Counted from the first letter of the stretch, positions 27,342 to 36,843 are shown. The stretch: DNA of 64,000 nucleotides from Aurantiacibacter atlanticus (GCF_001077815.2 NZ_CP011310.1:372001-436000), one strand, 5' to 3'. A program made the numbers and translations. Notes: generated from the letters alone by a model not told the origin.

Positions 27342-28391
27342 ATGATATACAAGCTGCTGCGCCCTGCGCTTTTCATGTTTGATCCCGAAAGGGCGCATGG
27401 CCTCGCCATCGCTGCCCTTAAACGCATGCCTCTGAAGCCTCCCCCGTCGCCCGGCGGCGCACTGGCCATCGAGATTGCCGGTCTGAATTTTCCCAATCCG
27501 CTTGGCATGGCAGCCGGGTTCGACAAGGATGCAGAAGTCCCCGATGCCTTGTCGGCCCTGGGGTTTGGTCATGTCGAAGTCGGATCCATTACGCCGCGTG
27601 CGCAAGCTGGCAATCCGCAGCCTCGCCTGTTCCGCCTGACGCAGGACGCAGCGGTTATCAACCGCATGGGCTTCAACAATGGCGGGGCGGAAAGCGCGGC
27701 CCGGCGCATTGCCGCCAGGAATACTGGCGGAATTCTCGGTATCAATATCGGCGCAAACAAGGATAGCGCCGACAGAATCGCCGATTACGCCAGCATGGCC
27801 CGGATCATGGCGCCTCTGGCAAGCTATCTGGCCGTAAACATTTCCAGTCCCAACACACCGGGCCTTCGCGCCCTGCAGGATGAAGGCGAGCTGGCGCGGC
27901 TGCTCGATGGGATGCTTCAGGCACGCGAAGAAGCTGTGGGACAGGTGGCTGGCCATGCACCACCAGTTTTTCTCAAAGTCGCCCCGGATCTTGAACCCGC
28001 CGATATCGATGCCATTTCGCGCATTGCCATCGACAAGGGGCTAGACGCGCTCATCGTCTCTAACACGACAATTGACCGGCCAAAGCTTTGGTCCCGTTAT
28101 GCGGGTGAAACAGGCGGACTTTCAGGCGCACCGCTCAGAAGCAAGGCGCTCGAACGGTTGCGCGATTTCCGCAAGGCTACGGGCGGCGCGATGCCGTTGG
28201 TGGGTGTCGGAGGCATTGCCACAGCACAGGATGCGTGGGAGCGGATCAGGGCGGGTGCCAGTCTCGTGCAGCTCTATAGCGCAATGATTTATCGCGGCCC
28301 CGGCATTGCCCGGCAGATTACAACGGGACTGGAAGCATTGATGCGGCATGAGGGATACTCCTCCATTGCAGAGGCAGTTGGAAGCGAATAG
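27342..28391 (+). CDS. pyrD: Dihydroorotate dehydrogenase (quinone), class 2
   Basis: A 349-residue FMN enzyme of pyrimidine synthesis that oxidises dihydroorotate and reduces membrane quinone. The N-terminal helix pair (IYKLLRPALFMFDPERAHGL) is the membrane-binding region of class 2. Further motifs are NPLGMAAGFDKD, GFNNGGAE, the catalytic serine block VNISSPNTPGLRALQ and GGIATAQDAWERIRAGASLV. AAGGA 8 nt upstream supports ATG 27342; the longer frame to 27228 is not needed. The ggt gene follows after 11 nt. Confidence 0.95.
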   Translation: MIYKLLRPALFMFDPERAHGLAIAALKRMPLKPPPSPGGALAIEIAGLNFPNPLGMAAGFDKDAEVPDALSALGFGHVEVGSITPRAQAGNPQPRLFRLTQDAAVINRMGFNNGGAESAARRIAARNTGGILGINIGANKDSADRIADYASMARIMAPLASYLAVNISSPNTPGLRALQDEGELARLLDGMLQAREEAVGQVAGHAPPVFLKVAPDLEPADIDAISRIAIDKGLDALIVSNTTIDRPKLWSRYAGETGGLSGAPLRSKALERLRDFRKATGGAMPLVGVGGIATAQDAWERIRAGASLVQLYSAMIYRGPGIARQITTGLEALMRHEGYSSIAEAVGSE

Positions 28392-28402
28392 CAGTCAAAG
28401 AC

Positions 28403-30115
28403 ATGATAAAGCATGTCTCCTGCATCGTTTCGGTCGCCTTGCTGCTTGGCGGCTGCCAATCCATCGCTAACCCGCCAGCCGATATCGCCAATACTCAGAC
28501 CTCTTCGAGCAATGGAGTGGTCAGTGCGGCCGATCCGCGTGCGGCAGAGGCCGGCGCACAGATTCTGCGGCAAGGCGGCAGCGCAACCGATGCCGCGATT
28601 GCTGTCATGCTGGCGCTGACGGTTGTGGAGCCACAAAGCTCCGGCATCGGAGGCGGCGGCTTCCTGCTGCATTCGGACGCTACAGGTGCGATGGTCAGTA
28701 TCGATGGCAGGGAAACCGCTCCGGCAGAGGCGGGAGCAGACTGGTTTCTTGACGAAAACGGCGAACCACTGGAATTTCTCGAAGCTGTCATCGGTGGCCG
28801 CTCTGTCGGTGTACCGGGCAGTGTCGCGCTCGCCGCACAGGCGCATGAAGATTATGGCCAGCTAGCATGGGCCGACCTGTTTCAGCCCGCGATACGTCTG
28901 GCCCGCGAAGGCTGGGACCTCTCGCCCCGCGGCGCATATTTTGCCGAGCAGCACCGCGAGCGTGCGGCGCATTCGCCCGGAGGCGCGGCATTGTTCTATG
29001 ATGAAGCAGGGGCGGTGCTGCCGGTAGGAACAAGGCTGACCAATGCAGCACTGGCCGATACGCTGGAAGCGCTCGCGAAGGATGGACCGGATCATCTTTA
29101 TCGTAACAATGCACAGGCCCTTGCTCAGCATATCAGCGATGAAACGCCGGGTAATGCCGCTATGCGCAGCAGCGACATTACCGAATATGAAGCGCTCGTC
29201 AGGCGGCCGGTATGCGGTGATTATCGCGAATACAGGATTTGCAGCATGGGCCCGCCTTCGTCGGGCGCGACCACTGTGATTGCCATTCTCGGTCAGCTTG
29301 AACGGTTCGACATGGCTGGCCTGGGCGCGCAATCTGTAACTGCATGGCATCTCTTCGCTGAAAGCCAGCGGCTCGCTTATGCCGATCGCGAAGTATATCT
29401 GGCCGACCCTGCATTCTCATCAGTGCCGGCTAGCCTTACATCGCCCGCATATCTGCAACAGCGCAGCATGCTGATCAGTGCAGATGACCGCATGGAACAG
29501 GCTATCCCCGGCACGCCGCCCGGTATCGCGATCGCGCCGCCCGATGGTGACGAGCCGGAAGAAAACGGCACCAGCCATTTCGCCGTCACCGATAACGCGG
29601 GCAATGTCGTGTCATGGACATCGACAGTTGAAGGGGCTTTCGGCTCCGGCCTCATGTTTGGCGGCTTCTACCTCAATAATGAACTGACCGATTTCAGCTT
29701 CCTTCCGAATATGGACGGCGTGCCAGTGGCCAATCGGGTAGAGGGCGGCAAGCGCCCGCGCAGCTCTATGGCGCCGACAATTGTTTTTGGCGCAGACGGA
29801 ACTCCGGTGCTGGCAATTGGCGCAGCCGGTGGCTCAACCATTCCGGTGCAAGTCGCCAAAGCGCTGATCGGATATATCGACTGGGACATGACCGCGCAGG
29901 ATGCAATCGCTTTGCCTGTGCTCTATTCTCCGGGTGATTCCATTGTTCTGGAGGACGGCAATCAGATCGCAGGCCTTCAGGCGCAGCTTGAAGCGATGGG
30001 CCACAATGTCAGCCTGCACACCTTGCCATTGAAGGCGAATGCAGTGGAATTGAAAGATGGCCGATGGATTGGTGGCGCCGATCCGCGCAGCGAAGGGGCA
30101 TGGATCAGCCAGTAG
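28403..30115 (+). CDS. ggt: Gamma-glutamyltransferase, lipoprotein form
   Basis: A 570-residue Ntn-hydrolase precursor. The N-terminus has a lipobox (VALLLGGC, Cys about residue 18). The large-subunit region has VVSAADPRAAEAGAQIL, GIGGGGFLL and GRSVGVPGSVAL. The autocleavage and nucleophile Thr is about residue 390 in NGTSHFAVTDNAGN, and the GGGS-type oxyanion region AAGGSTIPVQVAK follows. The enzyme degrades glutathione and other gamma-glutamyl compounds in the periplasm. It is 11 nt downstream of pyrD and may share its transcript. Confidence 0.93.
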   Translation: MIKHVSCIVSVALLLGGCQSIANPPADIANTQTSSSNGVVSAADPRAAEAGAQILRQGGSATDAAIAVMLALTVVEPQSSGIGGGGFLLHSDATGAMVSIDGRETAPAEAGADWFLDENGEPLEFLEAVIGGRSVGVPGSVALAAQAHEDYGQLAWADLFQPAIRLAREGWDLSPRGAYFAEQHRERAAHSPGGAALFYDEAGAVLPVGTRLTNAALADTLEALAKDGPDHLYRNNAQALAQHISDETPGNAAMRSSDITEYEALVRRPVCGDYREYRICSMGPPSSGATTVIAILGQLERFDMAGLGAQSVTAWHLFAESQRLAYADREVYLADPAFSSVPASLTSPAYLQQRSMLISADDRMEQAIPGTPPGIAIAPPDGDEPEENGTSHFAVTDNAGNVVSWTSTVEGAFGSGLMFGGFYLNNELTDFSFLPNMDGVPVANRVEGGKRPRSSMAPTIVFGADGTPVLAIGAAGGSTIPVQVAKALIGYIDWDMTAQDAIALPVLYSPGDSIVLEDGNQIAGLQAQLEAMGHNVSLHTLPLKANAVELKDGRWIGGADPRSEGAWISQ

Positions 30116-30129
30116 GACGCACTTGCCCT

Positions 30130-30157
30130 CCACAGCAGCGCGTCCTAGGCGCTGTGG
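30130..30157 (+). terminator. Hairpin after ggt
   Basis: CCACAGC (30130-30136) pairs with GCTGTGG (30151-30157), with further GC pairing inside, 15 nt after the ggt stop. There is no clear U-tract, so if it terminates transcription it may need Rho. Confidence 0.35.
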
Positions 30158-30202
30158 CATGAAATACGACCGGATTACCGGCAGTCTGGGAGAGTCAACG
30201 AA

Positions 30203-32002
30203 GTGCTGTTGAGAGATATCGACGACGCCCAAAACCTCGTTTCGCTGTTTCTCAAGCGTGCGGACCAAGGTGGTGAAAAGCCGTTCCTGACATCAAAGAT
30301 CGGCGGAGAATGGACGTCCATATCGCACGCCGAAACTGCCCGACAGGTATGCCTGATGGCGGAGCAGCTGCGGTCCTTGGGCCTGCGCGATGGCGATCGG
30401 GTGGTAATCGTTTCCGAAAACCGCCCCGAATGGTGCATCGCCGATCTTGCCATTATGGCGGCAGGCTGCATTACAACGCCCGCTTACACCACCAATACAG
30501 AACGCGATCACAGCCATATTCTCGATGATTCGGGTGCCAGCGCCGTCATTGTATCCAACAGCAAGCTGGCAAAAACGCTGTTTCCCGCAATCATGCAATC
30601 CGGGCGCGCCAATCATGTCATTACGATAGATGCCATCGCCTCATCGCAAAGCGGCTCTTTTGACATGCATGGCTGGGACAAGATGATATCGGGCGATGCA
30701 GAAAAGGCACGCCAGGCGGTGGAGCAGCGCATGGCCACCATCGGTCGCAAGGATGCCGCCTGCATCATTTACACCAGCGGCACCAGTGGTGCGCCGCGCG
30801 GGGTCGTGCAATCACATGGCGCAATCCTGTGCAATGTCAGCGGTGCCGCAGAAATTATCGCCGAAGATTTTGGCGTCAAGGAGGAGCGGTTCCTGTCCTT
30901 TCTTCCCTTGAGCCACGCCTATGAACATACGGGCGGTCAGTTCCTGCCTATCGGTGTCGGCGCGGAAATCTGGTATTCCGAGGGGCTGGAAAAGCTGGCC
31001 AGCAATATAGAGGAAGCGCGCCCGACCATCATGGTCGTCGTGCCGCGCCTTTTCGAAGTGCTGCGTGCGCGCATTCTCAAACAGGTTTCCAAGGAAGGCA
31101 AATTCGCCAATTACCTGATGGATAGCGCAATATCCATTAGCCAGAATGCCGGCAAAAGGGGGGCAAAGCGCCTTCGGGACAGGCCGATGGACTTGTTGCT
31201 GGAGCGCACACTGCGTCCCAAGATTCGCCAGAAATTTGGTGGTCGGTTGAAAGCCATGGTTTCAGGCGGAGCACCGCTGAATCCCGAAGTCGGCTACTTC
31301 TTCGACGCGATGGGGCTCACCCTGCTCCAGGGTTACGGTCAGACCGAATCTGGCCCGGTAGTCAGCTGCAACCGCCCCCTTGTCGGCCTGCAAATGGACA
31401 GTGTCGGGCGGCCAATGCGCGGCGTCGAAGTCGAAATCGCGGAGGATGGTGAAATCCTCGTGCGCGGCGAGCTGGTGATGACGGAATACTGGCAGCGACC
31501 CATCGATACAGAGCGCACCTTGAAGAATGGCTGGCTCCACACAGGCGATGTCGGTCATCTGGACGATAAGGGTCGAATCAAGATCACCGATCGCAAGAAA
31601 GACATCATCGTCAACGACAAGGGCGATAATGTCGCGCCGCAAAAGCTTGAAGGCATGCTCACTCTGCAGCCTGAAATCAGCCAGGCGATGGTCATGGGCG
31701 ACAAGAAGCCATTCATGACCGCCCTGATTGTCCCCGATGCGGAATGGGCGCTGCAATGGACGACAGAGAATGACATCCGGCTCGACATGGCCGAGCTACA
31801 CGCCCTCCCCGCGTTCCGCAGCGCCGTGAAGGCAGCGATTGACCGGACCAATGCCAATCTTTCAGTGGTGGAAAAGGTCCGCAAGTTCGAATTTGCGGAT
31901 GGACCCTTCACTGTCGATAATGATCAGATGACGCCAACGCTGAAAATTCGCCGCCACGAAATTCGCGCCATTTACCAAGAACGGATGAACGCACTGTATT
32001 AG
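30203..32002 (+). CDS. Long-chain fatty acid-CoA ligase (AMP-forming)
   Basis: A 599-residue ANL-superfamily enzyme starting with GTG 30203 behind GGGAG. The P-loop is IIYTSGTSGAPRGVVQSHGA, and other motifs are FLPLSHAYEHTGGQ, GYGQTESGPVVSCNRP and TGDVGHLDDKGRIKITDRKK. It resembles the FadD15/FAA1-type long-chain ligases. It activates fatty acids for degradation or lipid synthesis at the inner membrane. It is convergent with the next gene, with only 9 nt between them. Confidence 0.9.
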   Translation: MLLRDIDDAQNLVSLFLKRADQGGEKPFLTSKIGGEWTSISHAETARQVCLMAEQLRSLGLRDGDRVVIVSENRPEWCIADLAIMAAGCITTPAYTTNTERDHSHILDDSGASAVIVSNSKLAKTLFPAIMQSGRANHVITIDAIASSQSGSFDMHGWDKMISGDAEKARQAVEQRMATIGRKDAACIIYTSGTSGAPRGVVQSHGAILCNVSGAAEIIAEDFGVKEERFLSFLPLSHAYEHTGGQFLPIGVGAEIWYSEGLEKLASNIEEARPTIMVVVPRLFEVLRARILKQVSKEGKFANYLMDSAISISQNAGKRGAKRLRDRPMDLLLERTLRPKIRQKFGGRLKAMVSGGAPLNPEVGYFFDAMGLTLLQGYGQTESGPVVSCNRPLVGLQMDSVGRPMRGVEVEIAEDGEILVRGELVMTEYWQRPIDTERTLKNGWLHTGDVGHLDDKGRIKITDRKKDIIVNDKGDNVAPQKLEGMLTLQPEISQAMVMGDKKPFMTALIVPDAEWALQWTTENDIRLDMAELHALPAFRSAVKAAIDRTNANLSVVEKVRKFEFADGPFTVDNDQMTPTLKIRRHEIRAIYQERMNALY

Positions 32003-32011
32003 GCTGACGGG

Positions 32012-32539
32012 TCAGGCGACTTCTGCATCGATCCGTTCGGGATAGAATGCCGGTTCATGGCGGGACCATGCAGGTGCGGTTGCCGCCGATTCGCTGAGGC
32101 TTTGCAGCAACATCTTGCGGCGGTCCGGGCGAATCTGCGGAAGCGCGGCCGCGCCGCAGAAAGCTGCCGGAAGAAATGGCCGTGCTTCTGCGCCCAGCAG
32201 CCGTTCGTATAAAAAGCGATAGGCGGAAAATCCGTCAATCTGTTCCTGGGCAAGATCCTGTGCCGTGATGCGCAGGAGTGTGCCGATGAAAGCGTCCATA
32301 CCGTCGAAAGCGGCATCGCCAGGCACGATTTCACGCAATTGGCGCAATTCGCGATAGGCAATATATTGCGAGCGGATGGCCCGCTGGTCATCGACTGAAC
32401 GACTCCACGTCTTGAAAGCGTCGCCGCGGCCAAATCCGATATCGAGTGATCGTTCAATAAAGTTACGCTCATGCGCTGCAAAACCCGCGAATTCGCGCAT
32501 TTCTGCAATTGTCATCGACGCGGTCTGCGCTTTTGCCAT
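32012..32539 (-). CDS. Conserved hypothetical protein
   Basis: A 175-residue soluble, helical protein with no recognised domain. Features are MTIAEMREFAGFAAHERNFI near the start, GDAFKTWSRSVDDQRAIRSQ and a C-terminal half rich in Ala and Arg. GGAGG about 8 nt before ATG 32539 supports this start; the longer frame to 32710 overlaps thiG. No signal peptide, membrane segment or metal motif. It follows the thiS-thiG gene on the same strand, but a functional link is not evident. Confidence 0.6.
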   Translation of the reverse strand: MAKAQTASMTIAEMREFAGFAAHERNFIERSLDIGFGRGDAFKTWSRSVDDQRAIRSQYIAYRELRQLREIVPGDAAFDGMDAFIGTLLRITAQDLAQEQIDGFSAYRFLYERLLGAEARPFLPAAFCGAAALPQIRPDRRKMLLQSLSESAATAPAWSRHEPAFYPERIDAEVA

Positions 32540-32633
32540 GTCCGGCCTCCACCTGTTGGACGGCCAGTGTCTCGCACTATGGTTAAATTTGTGTTCTCTT
32601 CGGCCAACGTAAAAACGAGGCTGTGTCAGACTG

Positions 32634-33635
32634 TCAGATAAGACCGGCAAGCGGGCTGCTGGGATCGGCATAGCGCCGCCGTCCCATGCGGCCGGCAAGA
32701 TAGGCGTCACGCCCGGCCTCGACAGCCAGCCGCATTGCTCGCGCCATGCGGACAGGGTCTTTCGCTTCGGCGATGGCAGTGTTCATCAGCACACCATCAC
32801 AGCCAAGCTCCATCGCCACGGCCGCGTCCGAAGCGGTGCCCACGCCGGCATCGACCAGCACGGGCACATTTGCGCCTTCTACGATCAGCCGAATCGTCAC
32901 CTGGTTCTGAATGCCGAGACCCGACCCGATTGGGGCGCCAAGCGGCATGATTGCCACGGCGCCCGCATCTTCCAGCTGTTTGGCGGCGATCGGATCGTCC
33001 ACGCAATAGACCATCGGCTTGAAGCCCTCGCCGCTTAGCACTTCGCACGCTTTCAGCGTTTCGCGCATGTCGGGGTAGAGTGTTTTCGCCTCCCCAAGCA
33101 CTTCCAGCTTTACAAGATCCCAGCCCCCGGCCTCGCGCGCCAGTCGCAAGGTGCGGATTGCGTCTTCGGCGGTAAAACAGCCAGCGGTATTGGGCAGATA
33201 GGTAACGTTTGCCGGATCGATATGATCAATCAGGACAGGCTGGGAGGGATCAGAAATGTTCACCCGTCGCACCGCAACGGTAACGATTTCAGCCCCGGCA
33301 GCCGCAACCGCCGCGGCGTTCTGCGCGAAATCCTTATACTTGCCCGTACCTACGATCAGGCGACTGGTGAAACGGTGCCCGGCAACTTCCCACGAATCAT
33401 CTGAACCCATCTTCGTCTCCTCGTTCGAACCCCCGCCAACAAAATGGACGATTTCCAGCGTATCGCCATCTGCCAGTACGACTTCGTCCAGCGTGGAGCG
33501 CGGGACGATTTCACCATTGCGTTCAACCGCGACCTTCGCCGGAGCGAGATCGAGTTCGCGTACAAGCTCAGCAATAGTGGCAGCAGTGCTGCGGCGGCTT
33601 TCACCGTTGACGGTAAGGGAAAGTGGCTGGGTCAT
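32634..33635 (-). CDS. Fused ThiS-ThiG: sulfur carrier plus thiazole synthase
   Basis: A 333-residue fusion of the thiazole branch of thiamine synthesis. Residues 1-69 are ThiS, ending in VHFVGGG, whose diglycine normally must be C-terminal to be adenylated. A short linker (SNEETK) leads into ThiG from Met76 ([14 protein letters not shown]), with the Schiff-base Lys about 99 (VGTGKYKD), and SGLGIQNQ and [17 protein letters not shown] (split here). A strong internal AGGAG at 33421-33417 sits 6 nt before the Met76 codon, so free ThiG may also be made. MerC precedes it by 22 nt. Confidence 0.9.
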   Translation of the reverse strand: MTQPLSLTVNGESRRSTAATIAELVRELDLAPAKVAVERNGEIVPRSTLDEVVLADGDTLEIVHFVGGGSNEETKMGSDDSWEVAGHRFTSRLIVGTGKYKDFAQNAAAVAAAGAEIVTVAVRRVNISDPSQPVLIDHIDPANVTYLPNTAGCFTAEDAIRTLRLAREAGGWDLVKLEVLGEAKTLYPDMRETLKACEVLSGEGFKPMVYCVDDPIAAKQLEDAGAVAIMPLGAPIGSGLGIQNQVTIRLIVEGANVPVLVDAGVGTASDAAVAMELGCDGVLMNTAIAEAKDPVRMARAMRLAVEAGRDAYLAGRMGRRRYADPSSPLAGLI

Positions 33636-33657
33636 TACCAGCGCCACATAAGGCCTG

Positions 33658-34026
33658 TCAGGCGTGACGCAAGTTGAGGAAATGGCCGACGGCCACAAGA
33701 GCAACGCCAATCATGGTCATGATCGCTTCCTGCGGGCCATGATCAACAGCCAGAGCGCCGCCCATGAAGCTGAGGCCCATCATGGCGATAACGAAGGGCC
33801 CGGCGCGGCGATGGCGGATCGCACCCATTCCGATGGCAATGCCCGCCACCAGCGTCGCCACCAGCAGTCCGAAACTATGAATGGCAGGGTCGAGCAGGAA
33901 GCTGGCGCCAAAGCCCAACCCGGCAATCAGCACGAGGCCCGCCACACAATGCACAAGGCACAAAGCCGACAGCAATATGCCAATGCGATCAATTCGACCG
34001 CGAAACCAGGGAGCGAAATGTGCCAT
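33658..34026 (-). CDS. MerC-domain membrane protein
   Basis: A 122-residue protein with about four membrane helices. The first contains [16 protein letters not shown], with the Cys pair of the MerC mercury/metal uptake family, followed by a His-rich middle ([10 protein letters not shown]) and [16 protein letters not shown]. Members outside mercury operons are probably involved in other metals. An imperfect Zur-like palindrome overlaps the promoter region at 34038-34054, which suggests zinc control. It is 22 nt upstream of thiS-thiG and probably co-transcribed. Confidence 0.8.
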   Translation of the reverse strand: MAHFAPWFRGRIDRIGILLSALCLVHCVAGLVLIAGLGFGASFLLDPAIHSFGLLVATLVAGIAIGMGAIRHRRAGPFVIAMMGLSFMGGALAVDHGPQEAIMTMIGVALVAVGHFLNLRHA

Positions 34027-34037
34027 GCGCTTTATCT

Positions 34038-34054
34038 ATGTGATCATATAACAT
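34038..34054 (-). promoter_or_regulatory. Zur-like operator upstream of merC
   Basis: ATGTGAT, 3 nt, ATAACAT: a palindrome with one mismatch, close to the TGTTAT/ATAACA core of alphaproteobacterial Zur boxes. It lies 12 nt upstream of the merC start codon, where a repressor would block transcription. Confidence 0.35.
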
Positions 34055-34141
34055 TGCGCAAGGCCACAATCGACGTTTTTCAACCAATTGTGGTCCATTG
34101 GGCGCTTGTGATTTGTGCCGGAATGCGCGAATCCCCTTCGC

Positions 34142-35197
34142 ATGGTCGCACCCCCACCTCATTCGGATGCCTTTGTTCCCGCTGAATCGGCGATCAAGCC
34201 AACTGCATTGGCGAATTGGCTGCTGGCGGTGGCGGGGCTTGTCCTTCTCATGATCGTTGTGGGCGGAATTACCCGGCTGACAGAAAGCGGGCTGTCCATC
34301 ACCCAGTGGAAGCCTGTCACAGGCGCGCTGCCGCCTCTCAGCGAAGCGGACTGGCTCTCCGAATTCGAATTATACAAGTCTACCGGAGAATATAGGAATG
34401 TGACTGGCCCCGCCGGAATGGACCTGGCGGCGTTCAAGTTCATCTATTTCTGGGAATGGTCCCATCGCCTGCTTGGGCGCCTGATTGGGCTCGCCTTTGC
34501 CCTTCCGCTAGCATGGTTCTGGGTGAAGAACGCTATTCCGCAAGGTTATAAGATCCGTCTCTTGGCATTGCTGGCGTTGGGAGGGATGCAAGGGGCGTTC
34601 GGTTGGTTCATGGTGCGCTCCGGCCTGTCGGGCGAAATGACCGATGTTTCGCACTTCTGGTTATCGGTTCATCTGTTGACCGCGCTGCTTACTCTTGGAG
34701 GACTGGTCTGGACGGCGCTTGACCTGCGGCGACACGCGCTGGGCGACAAGCGTCCCGCTCGCCTGACAGCTCTGGCTGCGAGTGTCGGCGCGGTTCTTTT
34801 TATCCAGCTTTTGCTTGGCGGCTGGGTCGCAGGATTGAATGCCGGGCATGCTTCAGACAGCTGGCCATTGATGCAGGGCCGGCTTGTACCCGAGGTGAGC
34901 TGGGCAAACGGCATTATCTGGACGTTCCTGCACGATCCGTTCTGGCTGCATTTCCTCCATCGCTGGTGGGCCTTGGTGGCCGCGATCGCATTGGTGATAA
35001 TGGCGCGCAAAGTGAAGCTTTTTGACCGAAGCGCCTCCAGCGCCATCTACGCGGCTTTGGGAACGCAGATCATTCTTGGCATTGCCACCGTCCTGACCGG
35101 CGTTGAACTGTGGGTCGCAGTGGCCCATCAGCTTGTTGGTGCCCTTCTCGTCGTTGCCTTTACCTGGGGCGCGTATGTGACTGGCAGACAGACATGA
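34142..35197 (+). CDS. Heme A synthase (COX15/CtaA)
   Basis: A 351-residue membrane protein with about eight helices. The family signatures are GGITRLTESGLSITQWKPVT near the N-terminus, FWEWSHRLLGRLIG (heme His), ALGGMQGAFGWFMV, HFWLSVHLLTALL and FLHRWWALVAA. It oxidises heme O to heme A for cytochrome c oxidase. The frame also opens at GTG 34115. ATG 34142 is chosen because it starts the conserved N-terminus. It overlaps cutA by 4 nt (ATGA). Confidence 0.92.
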   Translation: MVAPPPHSDAFVPAESAIKPTALANWLLAVAGLVLLMIVVGGITRLTESGLSITQWKPVTGALPPLSEADWLSEFELYKSTGEYRNVTGPAGMDLAAFKFIYFWEWSHRLLGRLIGLAFALPLAWFWVKNAIPQGYKIRLLALLALGGMQGAFGWFMVRSGLSGEMTDVSHFWLSVHLLTALLTLGGLVWTALDLRRHALGDKRPARLTALAASVGAVLFIQLLLGGWVAGLNAGHASDSWPLMQGRLVPEVSWANGIIWTFLHDPFWLHFLHRWWALVAAIALVIMARKVKLFDRSASSAIYAALGTQIILGIATVLTGVELWVAVAHQLVGALLVVAFTWGAYVTGRQT

Positions 35198-35544
35198 GCG
35201 TTGGCGATGACGCTGGGCGGGCGGCATTGATCTGGTGTCCCTTTGGCGATGAAGCCAGCGCCCGCGAAGCGGCAACGGTCTTGGTGGAGGAACATCTTGT
35301 TGCCTGCGCCAATATCATCCCCGCCATGACCTCTGTCTTCCGTTGGGAAGGGCGGATCGCATCGCAAGACGAGAGCGGGGTTCTTTTCAAAACACGCAAA
35401 TCCCTCCTGAGAAAGGCGCAGACGCGTTTGGCGCAGATCCATCCCTATGACAGTCCGGCTATTCTCGGCTGGGAAATTGACCGCGCGCCCGCAGAAACGC
35501 TTGGCTGGCTGGCGGAGGAATCCATGCAGAGAGGTAAGAATTGA
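35194..35544 (+). CDS. cutA: CutA1 divalent-cation tolerance protein
   Basis: A 116-residue protein of the CutA family. It has CPFGDEASAREAATVLVEEH, LVACANIIPAMTSVFRWEG and LFKTRKSLLRKAQTRLAQIH, ending in the conserved HPYDSPAILGWEI block. CutA forms trimers and is linked to metal tolerance, but the biochemical role is unsettled. ATG 35194 overlaps the heme A synthase stop in an ATGA junction. A structured gap and the rplM promoter follow. Confidence 0.9.
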   Translation: MSVGDDAGRAALIWCPFGDEASAREAATVLVEEHLVACANIIPAMTSVFRWEGRIASQDESGVLFKTRKSLLRKAQTRLAQIHPYDSPAILGWEIDRAPAETLGWLAEESMQRGKN

Positions 35545-35545
35545 A

Positions 35546-35628
35546 GGGTGCGTGTCATCTGTAGCCCGTCGCTCCGGCGCGCGCGGACACATCATTGCCG
35601 GGTCGAAGGCCGGGTCTGAAACGCACCC
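35546..35628. other. Structured intergenic segment between cutA and rplM
   Basis: GGGTGCGT (35546-35553) and ACGCACCC (35621-35628) form an 8-bp perfect inverted repeat enclosing about 67 nt with further GC-rich pairing (GGTCGAAGGCC, GCCGGG repeats). It starts 2 nt after the cutA stop. It could be a Rho-dependent end of cutA, a leader of rplM or a small RNA; I cannot assign a riboswitch class. Confidence 0.35.
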
Positions 35629-35677
35629 TCGCACGATCACGGTATTATTTTACCTCTCTCGAATGGCTCGGATTTGC

Positions 35678-35707
35678 TTGACTTGAGAGCCGCAAAGCGA
35701 CAAATGC
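35678..35707 (+). promoter_or_regulatory. Probable rplM-rpsI promoter
   Basis: TTGACT at 35678-35683 with a weak -10 (ACAAAT/CAAATG) 16-17 nt downstream, about 85 nt before rplM. The -35 is good and the -10 poor. Confidence 0.35.
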
Positions 35708-35789
35708 GCGCCTTCGCCGCTTCCCGTTGGTCGATTCCACCAGGGGTATCGGCGGCCCATTTGCACATGAACTATCAGGAAACAAAGCC

Positions 35790-36269
35790 ATGAAGGCGCT
35801 GAGCAAGACCACCCGGTCGATCAAGCCGGCCGAGGTCGAAAAGAAGTGGCACATCGTCGATGCAGAAGGTCTGGTCGTCGGCCGTCTCGCTTCAATTATC
35901 GCCAACATCCTGCGCGGCAAGCACAAGCCGAGCTTTACGCCCCACGTTGATTGCGGTGATCATGTCGTCGTTCTCAATGCAGGCAAGGTGCAATTCACTG
36001 GCGGCAAGGCTGCCAAGAAGCACTATTACAAGCACACTGGTTATGCCGGTGGCCTGAAGGATGTTACTGCAGACAAGGTCCTCGCAGGCCGCTTTCCCGA
36101 GCGTGTGCTTGAAAAGGCTGTTGAACGGATGATCCCGACCGGTCCGCTGGGCCGCGTGCAGATGAAGAACCTGCACCTCTACAACGGCACCGAGCACCCG
36201 CATGAAGGCCAGAAGCCCGAAGTGCTCGACGTTGCCTCGATGAACCGCAAGAACAAGGTGTCCGCATAA
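35790..36269 (+). CDS. rplM: 50S ribosomal protein L13
   Basis: A 159-residue protein with the L13 signature ([59 protein letters not shown]). It is an early assembly protein of the large subunit. The frame extends upstream to 35727, but AGGAAA just before ATG 35790 and family length support this start. The stop overlaps the rpsI start by 1 nt (TAATG), the usual L13-S9 operon. Confidence 0.96.
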   Translation: MKALSKTTRSIKPAEVEKKWHIVDAEGLVVGRLASIIANILRGKHKPSFTPHVDCGDHVVVLNAGKVQFTGGKAAKKHYYKHTGYAGGLKDVTADKVLAGRFPERVLEKAVERMIPTGPLGRVQMKNLHLYNGTEHPHEGQKPEVLDVASMNRKNKVSA

Positions 36270-36808
36270 TGGCTACCGAAGAGAACAACACCGCGTCTGA
36301 CCTCGCCGACCTGAAGGATGTGGTTGGTGATGCGCCGGCGGCCGATGCTGCTGCTGTTGGCGAAGGTGAAAGCCAGCCTGCTGCACCTGCCGCGCCGCTG
36401 CGCGATCAGGAAATTGATGCGCAGGGTCGTGCCTATGCGACCGGCCGCCGCAAGGATGCTACTGCCCGCGTCTGGCTCAAGCCCGGCACTGGCAAGGTCA
36501 CCGTCAATGGAAAGGATCAGGAAGTGTATTTCGCACGGCCAACGCTGCGCCTGGTGATCAATCAGCCCTTCGCGATTTCCGAGCGTGAAGGCCAGTACGA
36601 TATTGTCGCCACCGTTTCGGGCGGCGGCCTTTCCGGACAGGCCGGCGCAGTCAAGCACGGTATCAGCCAGGCGCTGACCCGTTATGAACCCGCATTGCGC
36701 GCTACGATCAAGGCGGCAGGCTTTCTCACCCGCGACAGCCGCGTGGTGGAACGTAAGAAGTATGGCCGCGCCAAGGCACGTCGTAGCTTCCAGTTCTCAA
36801 AGCGTTAA
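36269..36808 (+). CDS. rpsI: 30S ribosomal protein S9 with N-terminal extension
   Basis: A 179-residue S9; the usual length is about 130. The core starts near residue 52 ([20 protein letters not shown]) and ends with the conserved basic tail [17 protein letters not shown], which reaches the ribosomal P site. The first 50 residues are acidic and rich in Ala, Asp and Glu, an extension I know from other alphaproteobacteria. It overlaps rplM by 1 nt and is followed by an intrinsic terminator. Confidence 0.95.
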   Translation: MATEENNTASDLADLKDVVGDAPAADAAAVGEGESQPAAPAAPLRDQEIDAQGRAYATGRRKDATARVWLKPGTGKVTVNGKDQEVYFARPTLRLVINQPFAISEREGQYDIVATVSGGGLSGQAGAVKHGISQALTRYEPALRATIKAAGFLTRDSRVVERKKYGRAKARRSFQFSKR

Positions 36809-36843
36809 TCAGTCAACCAGTTTCCGCGACGGCGGGAAATGCG

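Noticed and set aside
33636..33657. TPP riboswitch for thiS-thiG
   Set aside because: Only 22 nt separate the MerC stop from the ThiS start, too little for the aptamer, and no thi-box motif is visible.
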